Shown: piece after piece, positions 63,705 through 64,000 of the stretch
How the letters are laid out: each line of letters opens with the position of its first letter
Position numbering within the stretch: the stretch's first letter is position 1
Made by a program: the position numbers and the translations under genes
The notes under the pieces: generated by a model
Databases searched by the model: none
What the model was told of the DNA's origin: nothing
The model's input: only the letters and a program-made list of their open reading frames with translations
DNA from: Larkinella humicola
GTDB lineage: Bacteria > Bacteroidota > Bacteroidia > Cytophagales > Spirosomataceae
Assembly: GCF_008727875.1 (NCBI RefSeq)
Contig: NZ_VTWS01000001.1
Coordinates: 1,612,001-1,676,000, forward strand
Direction of reading: 5' to 3'
Length of the DNA: 64,000 nucleotides

Positions 63705-64000
63705 TCATCCTTTTTTAGGCCGTGGCAAAACCCTTTTTAAGGCATCGAACCAGGTCTGGGCTATTTTTTCGGCCCCCTGTGCATTCGGGTGGACTTTATC
63801 GGCGATTGCATCGGTTTGCCAGTCCCAGCCTTTCTCCTGATTAACCAGCATTACATGCCTGCTGTTCACCTCTTTGACCATCACTCCGATTTGCTCGTTG
63901 AGGGCTGGAATGTAGCTGTACTTCGGGAGTTTGCCACTGGAAATAACCTGCGCCACCAGGATGACAACCCGCGGATTGATGGCGGTCAGTTGGGCAATGA
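63705..64000 (-). CDS. SGNH/GDSL-type hydrolase, C-terminal part (cut by window end)
   Basis: The minus-strand frame stays open to base 64000, so the N-terminal part with the GDS nucleophile is outside the window. The visible 97 residues contain ALNEQIGVMVKEVNSRHVML and the catalytic D-x-x-H block DAIADKVHPNAQGAEKIAQT, then WFDALKRVL, typical of SGNH hydrolases. These remove acetyl or other acyl groups from glycans or lipids. Its substrate is not deducible. Confidence 0.82.
   Translation of the reverse strand, partial: IAQLTAINPRVVILVAQVISSGKLPKYSYIPALNEQIGVMVKEVNSRHVMLVNQEKGWDWQTDAIADKVHPNAQGAEKIAQTWFDALKRVLPRPKKG

Overview
The window is 64 kb of bacterial chromosome, most likely from the Bacteroidota, order Cytophagales, close to Spirosoma/Larkinella-type bacteria. 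This is an inference from gene content (SLBB/Wzz-type export genes, WbqC, DUF3098 between ftsX and uppP, DUF3570/DUF4266, propeller-containing hybrid kinase), from starts without Shine-Dalgarno sequences, and from promoters of the Bacteroidota form TTTG/TAnnTTTG. No rRNA, tRNA, CRISPR array, transposase or phage gene was found.

Layout. 0-8.7 kb: 3' part of a GH63-like glycosidase, a secreted TPR protein, a DoxX membrane protein, and an AraC regulator divergent from an aldehyde dehydrogenase-DUF779 pair. 7.8-14.6 kb: housekeeping genes ftsX-DUF3098-uppP-truB-ribF (+), facing pheA and parE (-). 14.9-38.9 kb: a large surface-polysaccharide locus on the + strand. It encodes an SLBB/OPX export protein, a Wzz-like co-polymerase, an ABC-2 permease and Wzt-like ATPase, a DegT aminotransferase, WbqC, two left-handed beta-helix acyltransferases, an SDR enzyme, about nine glycosyltransferases or transferase-like proteins, a Wzy/WaaL-like membrane protein and a WecA-like initiating transferase. 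Together they would start a glycan on undecaprenyl phosphate, decorate it with an acylated amino sugar, and polymerise and export it. No Wzx flippase is visible.

39.4-43.4 kb (-): secreted or periplasmic proteins (MsrA lipoprotein, YceI, a barrel-like protein, a DoxX-DM13 fusion, DinB, a YHS protein). 43.7-49.0 kb: a 1285-residue periplasmic-propeller hybrid histidine kinase followed after 4 nt by an NtrC-type sigma-54 activator. 49.2-52.1 kb: NRDE protein, ATP-grasp-like protein, LysE exporter, second YHS protein. 52.1-55.1 kb: two obscure small genes, one apparently split by an in-frame TGA, then a small membrane protein, an FKBP lipoprotein and a Tat-type esterase. 55.1-59.7 kb: bestrophin, then an extracytoplasmic redox group (Rieske-like protein, thioredoxin, ApbE flavin transferase, DUF4266, DUF3570). 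59.8-64 kb: Crp/Fnr regulator, exported DsrE, DUF1059, siderophore-interacting reductase with an AraC regulator, a hypothetical gene, and the C-terminal end of an SGNH hydrolase.

The most unusual signal is not a gene. At least eight intergenic gaps hold long inverted repeats (20-45 bp arms). Their sequences differ, but most share one grammar: tandem G/A/T words with almost no C in the 5' arm and the complement in the 3' arm. Several interrupt gene runs that otherwise look like single operons, and two share an 11-nt motif at the stem/loop boundary. They are reported individually and as a family.
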